NCBI GenBank assembly: GCA_002720475.1 | Contig: PBIL01000004.1 | Coordinates: 137,834-180,600, forward strand | DNA length: 42,767 bases | Source of the DNA: Roseovarius sp. | GTDB taxonomy: Bacteria > Pseudomonadota > Alphaproteobacteria > Rhodobacterales > Rhodobacteraceae | Direction: 5' to 3' | In this document: piece after piece, positions 10,928-18,865 of the stretch | Numbering within the stretch: the stretch's first letter is position 1 | Layout of the letters: each line of letters opens with the position of its first letter | Position numbers and translations under genes: made by a program | The notes under the pieces: generated by a model | Database searches by the model: none | Told to the model about the DNA's origin: nothing | Seen by the model: only the letters and a program-made list of their open reading frames with translations

Positions 10928-12456
10928 GGGGGCCGCACAACCTTCTCCGGCTGATCCGCACCGGCGCGACGCTCGAGCGCACCGGCGCGATGGGCCTCAT
11001 CATGGAGGCGTTCGAGGCACCGCCGCTGGTGCGCGCGACCATGCGCGCGCTGGCCTGGCCGTTTCAATGGCTGGGCGACCGCGGGGATCCGGCCATGCCG
11101 CCGGCGGTGCGCGCGCTGACGGCGCTGGGACCCGCCTATATCAAGTTCGGCCAGATCCTCAGCACAAGGCCCGACCTGGTGGGCGAGGATCTGGCGGCGC
11201 AGTTGCGTGTGCTTCAGGACCGGCTGCCGCCCTTTTCGACGGAGACGGCCAAGGCGAGCATCGCCGCAGAGCTCGGGTGCCCGGTGCCGGAGGTCTTCGA
11301 CGATTTCGGCCCGCCCGTGGCTGCGGCCTCGATCGCGCAGGTCCACAAGGCGCGCCTGCGCGGGAGCGGGGAGGCCGTGGCCGTGAAGGTGTTGCGCCCG
11401 CGCATCGAGCGGGCCTTTCGCCGCGATATCGATGCCTTCTACCTGGCCGCGCGCATGGTCGAGCTGCTGGCACCCGGTGCCCGGCGTCTGCGCCCCACCG
11501 ATGTGATCGCCCATTTCGAAGGCGTGGTGACGGGCGAGCTCGATCTGCGGCTCGAGGCCGCCTCGGCCTCGGAATTCGCGGCCAATACCGCCGGGGACAC
11601 GGGGTTCCAGTTGCCGAAGGTGCACTGGCACCTCTCGTCGCGCCGGGTGATGACGATGGAATGGGCCGAGGGCGTGGCCCTGGGCGACAATGCGGCGATC
11701 GAGGCCGCCGGGCATGACAGGGTGGCGCTCGGCGCGCGCGTGCTCCAGCTCTTTCTCAGCCATGCGCTGCGCGACGGCTTCTTTCACGCCGACATGCACC
11801 AGGGCAATCTCAAGGTGGCCGCCAATGGCGACATCATCGCCTATGATTTCGGGATCATGGGCCATATCGACGAATATACCCGCCGGGTCTATGCCGAGAT
11901 CCTCTACGGCTTCATCAAGCGCGATTACCGGCGGGTGGCGGAGGTGCATTTCGAGGCGGGCTATGTGCCTGCGGACCGTGACGTGGATGCCTTCGCGCGC
12001 GCGCTCAGGGCCGTGGGCGAGCCGATCTTCGGCATGGATGCGAGCCGCATCTCGATGGGCAGCCTGCTCAGCTATCTCTTCGAGGTGACCGAGCGGTTCG
12101 GGATGGAGACCCGGACCGAGCTTATCCTGTTGCAGCGCACGATGGTGGTGGTCGAGGGCGTGGCGCGCTCGCTCGATCCGCAGATCAACATATGGCAGGT
12201 GGCGCGGCCGGTGGTCGAGGACTACATCCGCCGCGAAATGGGGCCACGGGCGGCGCTGCGGGATCTGCGCCGCACGGCGATGGTGCTGTCGCGCTATGGT
12301 CCGCGCCTGCCCGGGCTGGTCGAGGCGGCGCTGATCCGGCAGGCGCGCCCGCCCGTGCCGTCTTCGTCGCCACGCTGGCAGGAACGGCTGCTGTGGTCCG
12401 GGTTCGGGGCGGCCGCCGGTGGCGCGGCGCTCGCGCTGGGGCTCGCGCTGTTCTAG
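10924..12456 (+). CDS. ubiB: UbiB-type atypical kinase for ubiquinone synthesis
   Basis: This UbiB/ADCK protein of about 510 residues has the KxGQ motif (YIKFGQ, residues 74-77), the Ala-rich loop AAAS (133-136) that replaces a normal kinase P-loop, AVAVKV with the ATP-site Lys, FHADMHQGN (about 287-295) and YDFG (307-310). A hydrophobic C-terminal segment fits membrane anchoring. The start is ambiguous: a TTG at 10924 gives [14 protein letters not shown], as in relatives, with a 4-base overlap (TTGA) to ubiE; a GTG at 10915 would add three residues. No gene lies between 12457 and 12598. Confidence 0.94.
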   Translation: MRGPHNLLRLIRTGATLERTGAMGLIMEAFEAPPLVRATMRALAWPFQWLGDRGDPAMPPAVRALTALGPAYIKFGQILSTRPDLVGEDLAAQLRVLQDRLPPFSTETAKASIAAELGCPVPEVFDDFGPPVAAASIAQVHKARLRGSGEAVAVKVLRPRIERAFRRDIDAFYLAARMVELLAPGARRLRPTDVIAHFEGVVTGELDLRLEAASASEFAANTAGDTGFQLPKVHWHLSSRRVMTMEWAEGVALGDNAAIEAAGHDRVALGARVLQLFLSHALRDGFFHADMHQGNLKVAANGDIIAYDFGIMGHIDEYTRRVYAEILYGFIKRDYRRVAEVHFEAGYVPADRDVDAFARALRAVGEPIFGMDASRISMGSLLSYLFEVTERFGMETRTELILLQRTMVVVEGVARSLDPQINIWQVARPVVEDYIRREMGPRAALRDLRRTAMVLSRYGPRLPGLVEAALIRQARPPVPSSSPRWQERLLWSGFGAAAGGAALALGLALF

Positions 12457-12598
12457 CGCGGGATGCGTCTGGCGGAAATCACCCGCCCGTCGTCCAACCG
12501 GTTCCACCTGAATTCGTCACGTTCTGCCGCGCCTTTCGCTCGATCGGGTCACGCGCCGGTCCGAAGGGCGGACCCTGCGGTGGCGCGACGCGCGCTTG

Positions 12599-13276
12599 TC
12601 ACGGCGCGGGCGGCGGGCGCAGGCCGAGCACTTCGCGCGCGTCCACGCTCTGGCCGGTCTCGAGCACCAGTTGCACGGTGCCGTTCTCGAGCCGCGCCTC
12701 CTCGATCCGGGCGTGCAGATGCACCTCGTGGCGCGCGATGGTCTTGCCCCCTGCCTGCGAGTCTGCCGTGATCCGATAGGTTCCGGCGCGCAGCGGCAGG
12801 CCGAGCGCGTCGCGGCCCTGCCAGGGCACCGGGCCGCCCTGCGGCGGGATCGCGACACGCTGCACGATCACCCCCTGTTCGTCGGTCACGACCAGTTCGG
12901 CCGTCTCGGCCGCCGGATCGACCGTGGTGCCGAGCGTCACGGGCGCACCGGCAAAGCGCACCGGGGCGTCCACTTCGGCCTCGAGCCCGATCCAGCCCGC
13001 AAGCTGACCCATCCCGAGCGTTGCCATCTGCGCGCCCAGCCCGGTCAGCAGGTCATTGGTCAGCACTTGCTGCTCGACCGAGGAAAACGTGGCCAGCTGC
13101 ACCGCGAAATCCGCCGAATCGACGGGGTCCAGCGGGTCCTGGTTGCGCATCTGCGTGGTCAGCATCCGCAGAAAGGTCTCGAAATCCGGACCGAGCGCGC
13201 CACTGCCCGCGGCTGCGGGGGGGGCGCCGGGGGTGGCTTGCGCGGCGGCGGGCGGGGCGGCGGTCACGGGTTCCAT
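12599..13276 (-). CDS. flgD: Flagellar hook capping protein FlgD
   Basis: The 225-residue scaffold for hook assembly has the FlgD N-terminal signature FLRMLTTQMRNQDPLDP (about residues 35-51) followed by VQLATFSSVEQQV. The C-terminal half matches the FlgD Ig-like region (PVPWQGRDALGLPLRAGTY). The N-terminal 30 residues are Ala/Pro rich. I chose the ATG at 13276 because AAGGAG lies 6 bases upstream. It follows fliK on the same strand after 73 bases, the usual fliK-flgD pair. Confidence 0.94.
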   Translation of the reverse strand: MEPVTAAPPAAAQATPGAPPAAAGSGALGPDFETFLRMLTTQMRNQDPLDPVDSADFAVQLATFSSVEQQVLTNDLLTGLGAQMATLGMGQLAGWIGLEAEVDAPVRFAGAPVTLGTTVDPAAETAELVVTDEQGVIVQRVAIPPQGGPVPWQGRDALGLPLRAGTYRITADSQAGGKTIARHEVHLHARIEEARLENGTVQLVLETGQSVDAREVLGLRPPPAP

Positions 13277-13349
13277 CTTGGCTCCTTCGGACTGAGGATG
13301 GCGGGGGAGGGGCAGCGCGCGGCCGGGGCGTTCGGGTACGGCACGGGGG

Positions 13350-14726
13350 TCAGACCCGGATATCGAGCCGGTCGCCCAGCACGATCCGGAGGGGTGGGGC
13401 GGGGGCTGCGGTTTCGGGCCCGGCCGCGTCCGGGTCAGCCCCGGGATGCGCCTGTTCATAAGGGTGTTCCTGCCCCTGCGGATGCCCCTGGGCAAAGACG
13501 AACTCCGTGCGCGCGTAGCCGATCCGGTGCAATTCTCCGGTCAGCAGATCGATGTTGCGGCGCAGCAGATCCATCGTCTCGCCCCGCTCCGCGATCACCG
13601 TCACCGTGAGCACCCCGTCGCCCGCCGCCAGACGCAGCCGAACGCGGCCAAGCTCCTCGGGGTCGAGCGTCAGATCGGTGATCCGCTGCCCCTCCTCGAC
13701 CGCGCCGGTCAGGGCGGCAACGATCTGGGATGCGGCATGCCGGGAAAGGGCGGGCAGGCATGGCCGGGCCGGGCCGGTCCCCGGTGCCGTCAGCGGCGCT
13801 GGCAGCGAAAGCTCCGGCCGGTCATCGGTTTGCCGGTCCGCCGGTGCCAGCGGCGGGCCGAAGGGTGCGAACAGGGCGGCGGACGGGTCCGGGGTGGCCT
13901 GGATCGGCTGCGGGCCAGTCACAAGAGCAGGGAAGCCGACGCCCTGGTATGCGGCCGGCGGGGGCGGTGCCGCGCTGCGCCCCGCGGGGGAGGGCGCGGC
14001 TCGCTCGGCGGTGCGCCCCCGCCCCGTCCCGTCTGCGCTGCCGGTGGCCCGTGCGGGGGCGGTCACGATACCGGTCAGGACAGAACCGGTTACCACGTCC
14101 GGCCGCGGCGATGTCTGGCCGGGCAGACCCGGCGATGGCGCGGCCTGCGCCCGCTGCGCAAGATCGGGCGCAGGTGGCTGCGTCCCCGTCCCTGTCTTCG
14201 GGTATGGCCCCTGCCGCCCGTCCGCCGCAGCCCCGCGCGGCCCGGCCGAAACCGGCGGGAAGGAGAGCGGACCCGGCGGCCTGCGCGCATCCGCCGTTGT
14301 CCCGGAGGCGGTCTTGCCTGCCGGGGGCGCATCACGGGAAGCACCCGCGGCCTCCTGCGTCGAGCCGGGTCCGGCCGCCGCTGCCTCGGCCCCCGGATGT
14401 GGCGGCCCGGAGGGCTCGGGGCGGTCCGTCGCGGCGGGCTTGCGCGCGAGCGGCGGCACCGTCCGGGCGGGGCCGGGCAGGGCACCGGCCTGCATTGCGC
14501 CATCGGAGGGCGATCCTTTCGGCGCGTCCTCGGTCTGCCCCTCGGATTTCCCGGCATCCGTTGCCTTGACGGCGGTCGAACGCGCGCCCGGGGGCGCACC
14601 CGCCGCCGAAGGGGGGGCCTTCGGCGGCGCATCCGGCAGAACGGAGAATTCCGCACGATCAAGGCGCGCCGCCGTGATTCGGGCCGGTGCGGGCGATGCA
14701 GCGGGCAACTCGGCGGGGATGATCAT
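13350..14726 (-). CDS. fliK: Flagellar hook-length control protein (FliK)
   Basis: About 458 residues. The first roughly 300 are a low-complexity Pro/Ala/Gly/Thr-rich region, as expected of a molecular ruler. The conserved FliK C-terminal domain lies at about 325-410, with LTLDPEELGRVRLRL and LLRRNIDLLTGELHRIGY. Hook length control and export-substrate switching are the known roles. The start is uncertain: the ATG at 14726 (MIIPAEL) is likely, and an ATG at 14807 would add 27 residues. A perfect 12-bp inverted repeat with a G5 loop lies in its coding sequence at 14601-14629. Confidence 0.88.
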   Translation of the reverse strand: MIIPAELPAASPAPARITAARLDRAEFSVLPDAPPKAPPSAAGAPPGARSTAVKATDAGKSEGQTEDAPKGSPSDGAMQAGALPGPARTVPPLARKPAATDRPEPSGPPHPGAEAAAAGPGSTQEAAGASRDAPPAGKTASGTTADARRPPGPLSFPPVSAGPRGAAADGRQGPYPKTGTGTQPPAPDLAQRAQAAPSPGLPGQTSPRPDVVTGSVLTGIVTAPARATGSADGTGRGRTAERAAPSPAGRSAAPPPPAAYQGVGFPALVTGPQPIQATPDPSAALFAPFGPPLAPADRQTDDRPELSLPAPLTAPGTGPARPCLPALSRHAASQIVAALTGAVEEGQRITDLTLDPEELGRVRLRLAAGDGVLTVTVIAERGETMDLLRRNIDLLTGELHRIGYARTEFVFAQGHPQGQEHPYEQAHPGADPDAAGPETAAPAPPLRIVLGDRLDIRV

Positions 14727-14776
14727 GCGGGCAGTCCGATCCGGTCTTGAACCCGGTCGAAAATGCCAGAGGCCGG

Positions 14777-14791
14777 TTACCGCTTCTTTAC
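14777..14791. promoter_or_regulatory. CtrA-like half-site pair (TTAC-N7-TTAC)
   Basis: TTAC at 14777-14780 and TTAC at 14788-14791 are separated by exactly 7 bases, resembling the CtrA consensus TTAA-N7-TTAA. The site lies between the divergent fliK and flgJ-like genes, where flagellar promoters are expected. CtrA control of flagella is established in alphaproteobacteria; binding here is inference. Confidence 0.35.
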
Positions 14792-14839
14792 GGCTTTGCG
14801 GTTTCATCAGGGGAAATTCAAACAATTCGAGGTAATCCC

Positions 14840-15130
14840 ATGACTGACCCGATATCGCCGCCTGCCGCCAGGACCGCCCCTCCCCTGCCTGCACCCGTGC
14901 CCGCGCCTCTGCGCCGGGCGGCCGAGGCGCTCGAGGCCGGCTTTCTTGCCGAAATGCTGAAATCCGCGGGGCTTGGGGATCAGCCCGGCAGTTTTGGCGG
15001 CGGGACCGGGGAGGCGCAGTTCGCCTCGTTCCGGCGCGACGCGCTCGCGCAGGAGATCGTGCGCCGGGGCGGGCTCGGGCTGGCGGGAATGATCGCCGCC
15101 GCCTTGCAGGAGCGCGGACATGGGCAGTGA
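14840..15130 (+). CDS. Rod-binding protein, FlgJ N-terminal-like
   Basis: The 96-residue protein matches the FlgJ rod-binding domain only, with no muramidase domain. It has AEALEAGFLAEMLKSAGLG, then GGTGEAQFASFRRDALAQEI and RRGGLGLAGMIAAAL. Alphaproteobacterial FlgJ-type proteins are often this short. GAGGT lies 6 bases before the ATG at 14840. The next gene starts inside its last codons (11-base overlap), so the two are co-translated. It probably helps rod assembly in the periplasm. Confidence 0.82.
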   Translation: MTDPISPPAARTAPPLPAPVPAPLRRAAEALEAGFLAEMLKSAGLGDQPGSFGGGTGEAQFASFRRDALAQEIVRRGGLGLAGMIAAALQERGHGQ

Positions 15131-15482
15131 CCGGCACGGGGCGCTGATTCGCGCGGCCCTGGCGCTTCTCGAGTGCGAGCGGGCCTGTCTGCTGCGGGGC
15201 GATCTGAGCGGTGTCGCGGCGCTCGCGCGGGAAAAGGAGACGCTGGCTGCGGCCTTCGCAGAGGCCGCGGGAGAGGCCGATCCGGCCGCAATCGCCGCGC
15301 TGCGCGACCGGGCCGCGCGAAACCGGGATCTGCTCGAGGCCGCGATGCAGGGGATCAGGCGCGTCAGTGCCCGGCTCAGCGCCTACCGGCAGGTGCAAAG
15401 ATCCATGGACACCTATGATCCGCAGGGCCGCCGGGCGACCATTGCCGGTGCCAGCATGCACCGGCTCCAGCGCCGGGCCTGA
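15120..15482 (+). CDS. FlgN-like flagellar export chaperone
   Basis: The 120-residue, strongly helical protein (long Ala/Leu/Arg/Glu heptad-like stretches) ends in RSMDTYDPQGRRATI, a tail I recognise from flgN-annotated proteins of this group. FlgN chaperones the hook-filament junction proteins before export. The start ATG at 15120 overlaps the flgJ-like gene by 11 bases. Assignment rests on position between rod and flagellin genes plus helical character, so it is moderate. Confidence 0.7.
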   Translation: MGSDRHGALIRAALALLECERACLLRGDLSGVAALAREKETLAAAFAEAAGEADPAAIAALRDRAARNRDLLEAAMQGIRRVSARLSAYRQVQRSMDTYDPQGRRATIAGASMHRLQRRA

Positions 15483-15521
15483 GGGATTTGTGTCGAATCC
15501 GCCGGAAAATGCCGGGCGCGA

Positions 15522-15536
15522 TTAGCAGTCTCTTAG
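15522..15536. promoter_or_regulatory. CtrA-like half-site pair upstream of flagellin (TTAG-N7-TTAG)
   Basis: TTAG at 15522-15525 and TTAG at 15533-15536 have the 7-base spacing of CtrA sites. The pair lies about 150 bases before the flagellin ATG. It has the same geometry as the site at 14777-14791. The regulator is inferred, not shown. Confidence 0.35.
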
Positions 15537-15626
15537 GAGATGGCGGGCAAATCTGATGTTGCATCCGGAGACGGGTGGCGCCGCCGGGCAATGACCCCGG
15601 TCGCAGACGTCAGAACGACAGACAAG

Positions 15627-15644
15627 GCCGCCCGGCCGGGCGGC
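15627..15644. promoter_or_regulatory. Perfect 18-base palindrome in the flagellin leader
   Basis: GCCGCCCGGCCGGGCGGC is its own reverse complement and lies 43 bases before the fliC start, probably inside the 5' untranslated region. In RNA it would form a GC-rich stem or a dimer. FlbT is known in Caulobacter to act on the flagellin mRNA leader, and flbT lies just downstream, so a role in post-transcriptional control is plausible. Confidence 0.45.
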
Positions 15645-15687
15645 GCGTGACACCGGCGCGAAGGCGTCGCATCCAGAGGGAACGAAC

Positions 15688-17019
15688 ATGTCCAGCATTC
15701 TGACCAACAACAGCGCCATGGTGGCCCTGCAAACCCTGCAAAGCGTGAACAAGAACCTCGCCAAGACGCAGGATGTGATCTCGACCGGAAAGCAGGTTTC
15801 GACGGCAAAGGACAATGCCGCGATCTTTGCCATCTCGCGGGTGATGGAATCCGACGTGGCGGGTTTCAGGGGCATCTCCGAGAGCCTCGCGCTCGGCGAG
15901 AGCACGGTCGCGGTCGCGCGCCAGGCTTCCGAGACGGTGACGGATCTGCTCACGCAGATGAAATCCAAGATCGTCGCCGCCCAGGAGGAAAACGTCGATC
16001 GCAGCAAGATCCAGACCGATATCGTGGAGCTGCGCAAGCAGATCGGCTCGGTGGTCGGGGCCGCCCAGTTCAACGGGCTCAACCTCGTCGATGGCTCCTC
16101 GACCGATCCGGTCAACGTCCTGGCCTCGCTCGACCGCGATTCGAGCGGCAATGTCACCGCCAGTTCGATCGAGGTTGCCCGCCAGAACCTTTCGGTCACC
16201 ACGCCGGTCACGGCGCAGGCCTTCGGCACCACCGATCTCGCCGATGCCGCGGCGGCCTCGGCGCTGATCGACAGCGCGAACTCGACCACGATCGCCGACG
16301 ATGCCGCCACCATCGACGGTGGCACGTCGAACGCCTCTCTCGCCAACAACACCAGCGAGGTCATCACCATCGGCCAGGTGGCCGCCGGCGACAGCTTCCA
16401 GATCGATCTCGGCAACGTGCCGGTCAACGTGGCGGGCGGCGGTGTCGCGACCGGGCAGCGCACCTTCCAGTTCGTCGCCAGCGCGACCGACGGGACGGCC
16501 GATGTCGCCGCCAATCTCGCCAACCAGATCAACGCCTTCTTCGAGGCCGCGACCGATCCCGCGCTGAAGCTTTCGGCGACGGTGAGCGACAACCAGATCA
16601 CCATCACCAACGGCGATGCCGCCACGACCAACGGCGCGCTCGACATCGGCCTGCGCGCCCAGACCGGCGGCACGCCGGGCTCTTCGGCGGCAAGCGGCGG
16701 TCTCGGGGCGCTTCAGACCATCGACGTGACCACCGATGCCGGTGCCACCGGCGCGCTCGCGGCCATCGAGGGGCTGATCGATCAGTCGATCGATGCCGCC
16801 GCCGCCTTCGGCTCGGCCCAGTCGCGCATCGAGACGCAGTCCGATTTCGTCTCCAAGCTGACCGATTCGCTGCGCTCGGGGATCGGATCGCTGGTCGATG
16901 CGGATCTCGAGGAAGCGTCGGCGCGGCTCCAGGCGCTTCAGGTGCAGCAGCAGCTTGCCACCCAGTCGCTCTCGATCGCCAACCAGGCACCGCAGTCGAT
17001 CCTGGCGCTGTTCCGGTAA
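15688..17019 (+). CDS. fliC: Flagellin
   Basis: The 443-residue filament subunit has the N-terminal D0/D1 helices (SSILTNNSAMVALQTLQSVN, then AVARQASETVTDLLTQMKSK) and the C-terminal pair (SRIETQSDFVSKLTDSLRSG to QAPQSILALF). The variable surface region at about residues 140-350 is rich in Ala, Thr, Asp and Asn, with no Cys. The start is fixed by the family N-terminus. A GC-rich hairpin follows the stop, then flaF and flbT. Confidence 0.97.
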   Translation: MSSILTNNSAMVALQTLQSVNKNLAKTQDVISTGKQVSTAKDNAAIFAISRVMESDVAGFRGISESLALGESTVAVARQASETVTDLLTQMKSKIVAAQEENVDRSKIQTDIVELRKQIGSVVGAAQFNGLNLVDGSSTDPVNVLASLDRDSSGNVTASSIEVARQNLSVTTPVTAQAFGTTDLADAAAASALIDSANSTTIADDAATIDGGTSNASLANNTSEVITIGQVAAGDSFQIDLGNVPVNVAGGGVATGQRTFQFVASATDGTADVAANLANQINAFFEAATDPALKLSATVSDNQITITNGDAATTNGALDIGLRAQTGGTPGSSAASGGLGALQTIDVTTDAGATGALAAIEGLIDQSIDAAAAFGSAQSRIETQSDFVSKLTDSLRSGIGSLVDADLEEASARLQALQVQQQLATQSLSIANQAPQSILALFR

Positions 17020-17027
17020 GCGCCGCG

Positions 17028-17053
17028 GGGGGGCGGCTGCCCGGCCGCCCCCC
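17028..17053. terminator. GC-rich hairpin after flagellin
   Basis: A 10-bp stem (GGGGGGCGGC at 17028-17037 with GCCGCCCCCC at 17044-17053) encloses a 6-base loop, 8 bases after the fliC stop. No T-run follows, so it may instead protect the 3' end of flagellin mRNA or partly limit read-through into flaF-flbT. Confidence 0.5.
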
Positions 17054-17103
17054 GACCATCCTCCGCGCCCCCCGGGGCCGTGGCAGCAGGAAAGGAAAAC
17101 GAC

Positions 17104-17496
17104 GTGAACGCAACCGTCCGAGCCCGGAGCGGCTATCGCGCGCAGGCCGACACCCTGCGATCCGCGCGCGACCTGGAATACGACGCTCTCGCAATGATCA
17201 CCGGACGGCTGGAGACCGCAGCCGATCCGGACGCGGCGGGAGGCGGCGCAGCGGATATCGGGGCGCGCGCCGCCGCGCTGCACGACAATCGCCGCCTCTG
17301 GGCGCTCTTCGCCGCCGAGGCCGCCGATCCCGCCAATCCCCTGCCAGCCGATCTGCGCGCGCGCATCCGGGCGCTTGGGGCCTTCACGCAGGCCCATACC
17401 AGCAAGGTGCTGCGCGACGGGGCTCCGCTCGGCCCGCTGATCGAGATCAACACCGCAGTGATGCGCGGGCTCTCCGGGGCGCGGGGGTGCCAATGA
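17104..17496 (+). CDS. flaF: Flagellar biosynthesis regulator FlaF
   Basis: The 130-residue protein has the FlaF signatures LEYDALAMITGRL, AALHDNRRLWALFAAE and PLIEINTAVMRGL. FlaF is needed in Caulobacter-type systems for flagellin synthesis and secretion, opposing FlbT. I chose the GTG at 17104 because AGGAAAGGA lies upstream and FlaF proteins begin MNA; a GTG at 17080 would add 8 residues. Its stop overlaps the flbT start by 4 bases. Confidence 0.9.
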   Translation: MNATVRARSGYRAQADTLRSARDLEYDALAMITGRLETAADPDAAGGGAADIGARAAALHDNRRLWALFAAEAADPANPLPADLRARIRALGAFTQAHTSKVLRDGAPLGPLIEINTAVMRGLSGARGCQ

Positions 17497-17900
17497 GCGG
17501 TCTGGTTCTCAAGCTCGGCCCGCGGGAGCGGGTGCTGGTCAACGGCGCCGTGATCGAGAATGGCGAGCGTCGCTCGCGGCTGTCGATCATGACCCCGGGG
17601 GCGCGCATCCTGCGCCTGCGCGACGCCATCCATCCCGACGAGGCCGACACGCCGGTGCGGCGGGCCTGTTTCGTGGCCCAGCTCGTGCTTTCGGGCGATG
17701 CCACGCCAGAGCAGATGCGCCCGCAGATGCTGCGCCGGATCGAGGAGCTGAGTCAGGTCCTGCGCGATCCTGACAGCCGGGCGCTGCTCGAACGGGCCAG
17801 CAGCGCCCTGCTCGCGGAAGAGCATTACACCTGCCTGCGGGCGCTGCGCGCGTTGCTGCCGCGCGAGGCGCGGCTGCTCGCCCATCGGGGGCGGGCATGA
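17493..17900 (+). CDS. flbT: Flagellar biosynthesis repressor FlbT
   Basis: The 135-residue FlbT has LVLKLGPRERVLVNGAVIEN at its N-terminus, PVRRACFVAQLVLSG in the middle and HYTCLRALRALLP near the end. FlbT binds the flagellin mRNA leader and limits its translation until the hook is complete (known in Caulobacter). The ATG at 17493 overlaps flaF by 4 bases, and its stop overlaps the DUF1217 start, giving a tightly coupled flaF-flbT-DUF1217 unit. Confidence 0.92.
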   Translation: MSGLVLKLGPRERVLVNGAVIENGERRSRLSIMTPGARILRLRDAIHPDEADTPVRRACFVAQLVLSGDATPEQMRPQMLRRIEELSQVLRDPDSRALLERASSALLAEEHYTCLRALRALLPREARLLAHRGRA

Positions 17901-18691
17901 CGCCCGCGCCCATCGTGCCCTTCGGCGGCTTCGCGGGGTTTGCCTTTCTGACCCGCACGTTCGAGAGGCAGACGGCGCTTTTCAACGCCGAACCGGCACT
18001 GCGGCGCGATACCGGGCATTTTGCGCAGACCATCGCGCAGATACGCAGTGCCGAGGCGCTGGTGGCCGATCGCCGCCTTCTCCGGGTGGCGCTCGGCGCT
18101 TTCGGCCTGCAGGAGGATCTCGACAGCCGCGCCTTCGTCCGCGCCATCCTCGAACAGGGCACCGAGGCCCCGACGGCGCTGGCCAACCGCCTTTCGGATG
18201 ACCGCTATCGCCGCTTCGCCGATGCGTTCGGCTTTGCCGATCCCGCCGGGCCGCGCACCGCCGATCCCGGCTTTGCCGCCCGCATCGTGGACCAGTATCG
18301 CCGCCGCGCCTTCGAAGCCGCGGTCGGTGAGCAGGACGCGTCGCTGCGCCTCGCGCTCAATGCCGGGCGCGAACTGGCGGCGCTGGCGACAGAGGAAGGG
18401 TCCGACACGGCGCTTTGGTTCCGGATCCTCGGCACCCCGCCGCTGCGCCGGGTGTTCGAAGCCGCGCTCGGCCTGCCCGCGAGCTTCGCGCAGATCGACC
18501 TCGACCTCCAGCTTGCCGAGATCCGCAGCCGCGCCGCCCGCCAACTCGATATCGCCAGCCCCCGCGAGCTTGCTGCGGACGCCCCGCGCGAGGCGCTGGT
18601 GCGCCGCTTCCTGTTGCGCGATCAGGTCGCGCAATCCGCCGTGCTCTCGTCGCAATCCATCGCGCTCAGCCTGTTGCAGGCGGGGCGATGA
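17897..18691 (+). CDS. DUF1217 domain flagellar protein
   Basis: The 264-residue protein has DUF1217-like segments such as LRRDTGHFAQTIAQIRSAEALVAD (split here by position), GLQEDLDSRAFVRAILEQG and RLSDDRYRRFADAFGF. DUF1217 proteins are confined largely to flagellar clusters of alphaproteobacteria, with no defined function. It overlaps flbT by 4 bases and ends the rightward flagellar set; a hairpin follows 12 bases after the stop. Confidence 0.85.
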   Translation: MTPAPIVPFGGFAGFAFLTRTFERQTALFNAEPALRRDTGHFAQTIAQIRSAEALVADRRLLRVALGAFGLQEDLDSRAFVRAILEQGTEAPTALANRLSDDRYRRFADAFGFADPAGPRTADPGFAARIVDQYRRRAFEAAVGEQDASLRLALNAGRELAALATEEGSDTALWFRILGTPPLRRVFEAALGLPASFAQIDLDLQLAEIRSRAARQLDIASPRELAADAPREALVRRFLLRDQVAQSAVLSSQSIALSLLQAGR

Positions 18692-18702
18692 GGGCGTGCG
18701 TG

Positions 18703-18727
18703 CCTCCCGGTTTCGGTGCCCGGGAGG
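18703..18727. terminator. Hairpin after the flaF-flbT-DUF1217 unit
   Basis: An 8-bp perfect stem (CCTCCCGG at 18703-18710 with CCGGGAGG at 18720-18727) with a 9-base loop lies just after the DUF1217 stop. There is no T-tract, so termination is plausible rather than certain. The rest of the gap to 18865 shows no gene. Confidence 0.4.
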
Positions 18728-18865
18728 GCAGGCGCGGGCGGTCCGGCCCCGTCATCGGCTTGACAGGCCGGCTCCCGCTTGGCAGGTGCAGGCGGATGCG
18801 ATCCGGCGGCCCCGGGAACGGGATCCGGCCGGGAGTGCACCACCAACAGCCGGAGCGCCGCTTGC

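Noticed and set aside
12559..12575. Short GGTCC/GGACC hairpin between ubiB and flgD
   Set aside because: Only five base pairs and no T-run; too weak to call a terminator.
18760..18765. Perfect TTGACA before the ABC permease
   Set aside because: No acceptable -10 box occurs at 16-18 bases spacing (the sequence is GC-rich there), so I did not call a promoter.
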